Origin: JBBDIM01 sp040880405
Lineage (GTDB): Bacteria; Planctomycetota; Planctomycetia; Pirellulales; Pirellulaceae
NCBI GenBank assembly: GCA_040880405.1
Contig: JBBDIM010000108.1
Span: 1 to 26,108, forward strand
DNA: 26,108 bases
Direction: 5' to 3'
Below the pieces are notes generated by a model. That model did no database searches, was not told where the DNA came from, and was given only the letters and a program-made list of their open reading frames with translations. The position numbers were made by a program, and so were the translations under genes. Positions 22,653 through 26,108 of this stretch are shown in pieces (the stretch's first letter is position 1; every line of letters starts with the position of its first letter).

Positions 22653-24146
22653 ATGGACTACGCGTCGATCCTTTCACGGTATATCGGCAGAGAGGTTTGC
22701 GTTTCGACGTTCGGGCACATCCGCCTGCGAGGTGAAGTCGCCGCAATCTACGAGGACTGCGTCCGCCTGATCCACACCGCTGTGGTGGGGGAGGCAGAAG
22801 AGCAGTGGATCCAATCCGCCAACCTGGGGGATGACGCGGGGGACGGTGAGAACTCCGAGGCGCTCGTCCACTTCCACCACATCGTCGCGATCTCCTGCAA
22901 CGACGACGACTTACTGGACACTCCGGTCGCGGTCGATTCCGCACCGCACTGGTTACCGCAGGAGTTCGCAGGGCTTCAGGCCGCCACGAATGAGGATGAC
23001 GATGTCTGGCAGCGGTTTTTGGACATCGACCGCTTGGTCCTGGAGGTCGGCCCCAAGCTGGTTGGTCTGGTCCATCCCGATCAGACCGACATCCTCCAGC
23101 GCATTAGCGCTGTCCGCTGCCAACTGGCGGATCAACTTGGCCTGGCGGTCCCCCCGCTGCGGCTCCGCGATAGCATGCAACTGGACGATCAGGAATACCG
23201 CGTGTTGATCGACGAGAACGAGGTGGCGCGGGGTAAGTTCGGCCCCGGCAAATACCTGGCGCTCGATATGGGTTCGGCCCTGGAGCAACTGGAAGGAATC
23301 CGCGGCGTCGATCCAACCTTCGGCGGGGCTGGCATCTGGATCGCCAAAGAGCGCCAGGACGAGGCGGAGCGGCTCGGCTATTTGGTCATCGACCCTTCAA
23401 TGCTGTTGGTCACCCACCTTCAGGAAACCTTGCGGAGGCACTGCCACGAACTGCTCAGCCTGAGCGATGTCCGCGACATGATCCAGCGTCATCAAGCGAA
23501 ATCGAGCTTGGACCTGGACGACCTGCGGTCGATCGGCGTCCCACTGGTGGTGCTGCACGCGGTGCTGCGGCGACTGTTGGAGGAAGGGGAGTCGATCAAA
23601 AACTTCCCCCGCGTCCTGGAGGCGATCTGGCTGGCCGGGGCCAAAACGTCCGAGGTGGAAACCTTAGTTGCCATTGTCCGGGGCCGACTCGGCCGCCAGC
23701 TCATTCAGCGATACCTCGACCGCGAAGGCCGCGTCCACGCCATCGGCATCGACCGAGAATTGGAGGCCCACCTGCTGTCGCTGGTCGACGCCGATCGAGG
23801 CCGTTTGGCCCGACCCTGGGTCGAACGCCTGGTGGAGCAGCTTCAGGATGCCGTCAACCAACTGGAAGACCAGCAGCAACCCGCCACCCTGATCGTCGGG
23901 ACCGACCTCCGAGCCAAGCTCTGGCAGATGCTCTCCCCCGAGCTACCGAGGCTCGGCGTACTCAGCTTCGCCGAGGTCCCCCGCGGGGTGGAGATCTTCT
24001 GGGAGATGATGATCTCCGGCGACGACGTCGGCGTGCCGGAGACCATCGTCAACCGAGCGACCCGAAGCAGCGAATCGACCTACAAAACCCCCGGGAAGAT
24101 CATCGAAAAAATCGTAGACGATTTACCAGCAAGGCGACCAAGGTAG
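22653..24146 (+). CDS. Soluble Sm-like/FlhA cytoplasmic-domain fusion protein
   Basis: 497 aa. Residues 1-~85 look like an Sm/Hfq-type barrel: ILSRYIGREVCVSTFGHIRL, GEVAAIYEDCVRLIHT, then VHFHHIVAISCND. From ~105 on it matches the C-terminal cytoplasmic domain of FlhA/SctV, the export gate of flagella and type III secretion. Visible: LVLEVGPKLVGLV, LGLAVPPLRLRDSMQLDDQE, EVARGKFGPGKYLALD, DPTFGGAGIWI (220-230), GYLVIDPSMLLVTHLQETLR (242-261), and VLSFAEVPRGVEI (436-448), the counterpart of VLSYNEIP in FlhA. The eight membrane helices of FlhA are absent. No flagellar gene is nearby. AAAGG sits 7 bp before ATG 22653; ATG 22587 lies inside the likely promoter's start region. Function unknown; a cytosolic docking or RNA-linked role is inference. 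Confidence 0.8.
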   Translation: MDYASILSRYIGREVCVSTFGHIRLRGEVAAIYEDCVRLIHTAVVGEAEEQWIQSANLGDDAGDGENSEALVHFHHIVAISCNDDDLLDTPVAVDSAPHWLPQEFAGLQAATNEDDDVWQRFLDIDRLVLEVGPKLVGLVHPDQTDILQRISAVRCQLADQLGLAVPPLRLRDSMQLDDQEYRVLIDENEVARGKFGPGKYLALDMGSALEQLEGIRGVDPTFGGAGIWIAKERQDEAERLGYLVIDPSMLLVTHLQETLRRHCHELLSLSDVRDMIQRHQAKSSLDLDDLRSIGVPLVVLHAVLRRLLEEGESIKNFPRVLEAIWLAGAKTSEVETLVAIVRGRLGRQLIQRYLDREGRVHAIGIDRELEAHLLSLVDADRGRLARPWVERLVEQLQDAVNQLEDQQQPATLIVGTDLRAKLWQMLSPELPRLGVLSFAEVPRGVEIFWEMMISGDDVGVPETIVNRATRSSESTYKTPGKIIEKIVDDLPARRPR

Positions 24147-24159
24147 AAGGGTTTCGCGT

Positions 24160-24260
24160 TTCCCCCCCACGCTTTGGCAAGCGTGGCTACGACGAATTCT
24201 TGAGGTAGCCACGGTCGCGCAGACCGTGGGAGAACCGCGGGTTGGGTGTGCCCTTGGGGC
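24160..24260. repeat. Dispersed hairpin repeat, copy 3
   Basis: tcccccccacgctttggcaa then gcgtggctacgacg (hairpin 1), followed by gtagccacggtcg...accgtgggagaa (hairpin 2). It is nearly identical to copy 4 at 24608-24692. A downstream ggttgggtgtgcccttgggg segment resembles that at about 12950. It starts 14 bp after the FlhA_C-like stop. Confidence 0.75.
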
Positions 24261-24288
24261 GAAGCGGGTTGGCACTTCACCTAAAAAA

Positions 24289-24515
24289 GGGGATGAGTTC
24301 AATTACAAAGTAGACGGCGGTCTGCCCCGAGTCCGCAGTCCCCGTATTTGAACTTATCCCCTTTTAAACGTGCCATTTTCAGGGGCGGATTTACTCGCCA
24401 ACCCAAGGTGGAGGACCCTATGGCCGGCATCCCGAATGAACGGGGATAAGGTCAATTACGGGGGCCGCGGCTAAAACTTCTTTACCGCCGACTCTTTGTA
24501 ATTGAACTCATCCCC
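24289..24515. repeat. Composite REPIN-like palindromic element, copy 2
   Basis: 227 bp with the same plan as 12645-12881. Unit A is 24289-24361 (ggggatgagttcaattacaa at its start, gaacttatcccc at its end). Unit B is 24442-24515, inverted, from ggggataaggtcaattac to attgaactcatcccc. The inner ~80 bp between units is unrelated to copy 1, so the arms, not the middle, are conserved. It is flanked by hairpin repeats at 24160 and 24608, as copy 1 is at 12607 and 12911. Confidence 0.8.
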
Positions 24516-24607
24516 TAATGGCCCGCGTCCTCATTAACGCGAAAATCGGTTGCCCGTCCTTCACGCGCTTCGGGATCTAGTAGAACATGCAGGCGAAGCG
24601 GGTGAGC

Positions 24608-24692
24608 ACTTCCCCCACGCTTTTGCAAGCGTGGCTACGACGGATTCTTGAAGTAGCCACGGTCGCCAAGACCGTGGGAGAACTGCGAGCTT
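24608..24692. repeat. Dispersed hairpin repeat, copy 4
   Basis: acttcccccacgcttttgca then agcgtggctacgacggattc and gtagccacggtcgccaagac, ending cgtgggagaactgcg. It differs from copy 3 at only a few positions. The frame of the next gene runs open through it, which produces a false N-terminal extension of 100 codons. Confidence 0.8.
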
Positions 24693-24825
24693 GGGACGGG
24701 GTTGTCGCGAAAACGCCGCAGGTGTTGCCAAAACACGACACTGCCACGGCCCGCTCAACTAGCGAAACGCCCAAAATCTCTCGCCACAAACGATTTGCGA
24801 CCTTCGTCCGCAAACTATCTTTTCT

Positions 24826-24841
24826 TGGCACGCCGCTTGCT
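24826..24841 (+). promoter_or_regulatory. Consensus sigma-54 (RpoN) promoter
   Basis: TGGCACG (24826-24832), 4 bp, TTGCT (24837-24841): an exact match to TGGCACG-N4-TTGCW. Transcription would start near 24852, giving a 35-nt leader to ATG 24887. No enhancer-binding-protein site was identified. The spacing to the gene and exact GG/GC elements make chance unlikely, but only one site was seen. Confidence 0.75.
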
Positions 24842-24886
24842 TCTCTCGGAAGCTTTGGAAACGTGAACTCTTCGTGTGGAGTAGAA

Positions 24887-26026
24887 ATGGAACCTCGCGT
24901 AGTCGAGATGAACGACCCCAGCCTGCTGCCGAGCTTGGGGGAGTTGTGGGATCGGTTGCATCGGCAGACCCCTGGGGCCACCTTCTTCCAGACCTGGGAG
25001 TGGCTGGCCACCACTTGGCGGCATTTCGGCCGCCCGCAAAAATTGCGGTTGATGATGATTTATGAAGGGGACGAGCCGGTTGGCATCGTCCCCTTTTGCG
25101 TTCGTGAGGAAACGTATCGGGTCGGGAAGCTGCGAGTGCTCTCGTATCCACTCGACGACTGGGGGCCATTCTATGGGCCACTCGGTGCCGATCCGGTGAG
25201 ATACCAGGAACTCGCGCTGGATCATGTGATGCAAACCGAGCGCGACTGGGACATGATCGACCTGCGGACGATCCGCGAGCAAGACCCCGACTTCGCCCAA
25301 ATTGACGCGGCGATTCGCCAGCGGGACGCGACGGCCTTTATCCGACCCCGAATGGAAGTCCCGGTGGTTCAGCTCGAAGGAACCTGGGAAGACTACCTCG
25401 CCGGCCAATCCCGCAATTGGCGGCGGAACATGAAACGGGAAAAGCAACGAGTCGAGGAGGTCGGCACTTTGGAATTCGTCCGCTATCGGCATGTGGCGGG
25501 CGAGACGTTCTCCACCGACCATTGCCGGGGGATGTTCGACGAGTGCCAGCAGGTCGCCGAGCGAAGTTGGCAAGCCGATTCCAGCTTGGGTGCCGCCTTT
25601 TGCAGCCCCCGCGTCAAACCGGTCCTCCGCGATCTGCACATGACGGCAGCCAAAAAAGGGATGCTGGATGTGAACCTGCTGCGGCTCGATGGGGAGCCGG
25701 TGGCCTTCCTGTACAACTACGTCTGCCAAGGGCAGGTGTACGCCCTTCGCAGCGGTTACGACGCCAACTGCCCCGCCCAAAGCCTGGGGACGGTGCTGCT
25801 GGCGGAAGTGATTCGTGACAGCTACGAGCGAGGCGACCGTCTCATCAACCTCGGCCCCGGCACGCAGGACTACAAACTTCGCTTCGCCGGAGAGATCCAC
25901 CGGGCCATCTGCTACACGCTGTACTCCCGTCAATCGGTCCGCAGCCAACTGCTAAGGGCTCGCTACGCGATCGATCAACGCTTGCCCGGTTTCGAAGGAC
26001 GTTGCCGGAATCGGCTGATTAAGTGA
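24887..26026 (+). CDS. BioF2/CelD-like GNAT acyltransferase
   Basis: 379 aa. Two GNAT-like halves of the Acetyltransf_6 type: ATFFQTWEWLATTWRHFG (31-48), GIVPFCVRE (66-74) and LDDWGPFYGPLG (89-100) in the first; SRNWRRNMKREKQRVEEVG (175-193), LLRLDGEPVAFLYNYVCQG (264-282) and LGPGTQDYKLRFAGE (322-336) in the second. The last matches the conserved FL.G...YK.R.A motif. Relatives act in cellulose or exopolysaccharide synthesis (CelD/BcsL-like) or in peptide bridge formation (FemAB-like); the substrate is not readable. The start at 24887 has GGAG five bases upstream and fits the sigma-54 promoter; the upstream frame to 24587 is repeat DNA. Single gene in the window; its operon could continue past the edge. 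Confidence 0.85.
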   Translation: MEPRVVEMNDPSLLPSLGELWDRLHRQTPGATFFQTWEWLATTWRHFGRPQKLRLMMIYEGDEPVGIVPFCVREETYRVGKLRVLSYPLDDWGPFYGPLGADPVRYQELALDHVMQTERDWDMIDLRTIREQDPDFAQIDAAIRQRDATAFIRPRMEVPVVQLEGTWEDYLAGQSRNWRRNMKREKQRVEEVGTLEFVRYRHVAGETFSTDHCRGMFDECQQVAERSWQADSSLGAAFCSPRVKPVLRDLHMTAAKKGMLDVNLLRLDGEPVAFLYNYVCQGQVYALRSGYDANCPAQSLGTVLLAEVIRDSYERGDRLINLGPGTQDYKLRFAGEIHRAICYTLYSRQSVRSQLLRARYAIDQRLPGFEGRCRNRLIK

Positions 26027-26095
26027 GTCGCCGAAAATCAACTTCCCGACTCCACCGCTCCCAAACGGGACAGCGCCAACATTAGTGATTTTTTT

Positions 26096-26108
26096 AACCA
26101 CGAAATAC
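26096..26108. repeat. Edge of an AACCACGAA repeat, cut by the window end
   Basis: aaccacgaaatac, preceded by seven T, matches the first 10 bases of the palindrome at 8116. The remaining 69 bp after the last gene hold no feature that I can support. Confidence 0.4.

Noticed and set aside
24587..24886. 100-codon N-terminal extension of the acyltransferase
   Set aside because: Made of dispersed repeat and the sigma-54 promoter; the family sequence begins at 24887.

Overview
The window reads as chromosomal DNA of a planctomycete, most likely of the Pirellula lineage. The main evidence is a giant secreted protein on the minus strand with the planctomycete/verrucomicrobial layout of beta-propeller, HEAT-like region and C-terminal CxxCH haem domain. 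GC-rich codon use and many short palindromic repeats between genes fit this. No rRNA, tRNA, CRISPR array, prophage or transposase gene was found. The lineage is an inference from gene content, not from a marker gene.

Layout. 1-2664: a repeat, a divergent RNase HII-like protein and a SufS-type cysteine desulfurase. 2751-4318: an orphan ParD-like antitoxin with its own promoter and operator, then an HTH antitoxin followed by a PIN-domain toxin broken by a 2-nt frameshift. 4655-6706: btaA and btaB, the two-step pathway to the phosphorus-free betaine lipid DGTS. 6794-7641: an apparently intact RHH-GNAT toxin-antitoxin pair behind a strong promoter. 7642-8433: gene-free repeat debris. 8434-12342 (minus): the secreted propeller/cytochrome c protein. 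12482-13249: gene-free, holding a composite palindromic element. 13250-19307: a four-gene peptide ABC transporter operon (lipoprotein, two permeases, fused double ATPase) closed by a hairpin element. 19468-20673: two unrecognised small genes. 20696-22054 (minus): a PIN-PhoH protein, divergent from 22653-24146, a soluble protein joining an Sm-like N-terminal domain to the cytoplasmic domain of the flagellar/type III export gate FlhA. 24147-24886: a second copy of the composite repeat cassette. 24887-26026: a BioF2/CelD-like acyltransferase behind a consensus sigma-54 promoter.

Three points stand out. First, the Sm-like/FlhA_C fusion lacks all membrane segments of FlhA and sits head-to-head with a PhoH-PIN gene. 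Its promoter carries a perfect palindrome, and an upstream terminator shows attenuator-like alternative pairing. Second, the two ~230-bp composite repeats (12645-12881 and 24289-24515) are built from inverted pairs of a polar ~74-bp hairpin unit. A single variant unit lies right after the transporter operon, a REPIN-like arrangement. Third, toxin-antitoxin remnants at three stages (orphan antitoxin, frameshifted toxin, intact pair) lie among housekeeping genes within 5 kb.

All family calls are from reading motifs by eye; no database search was run.
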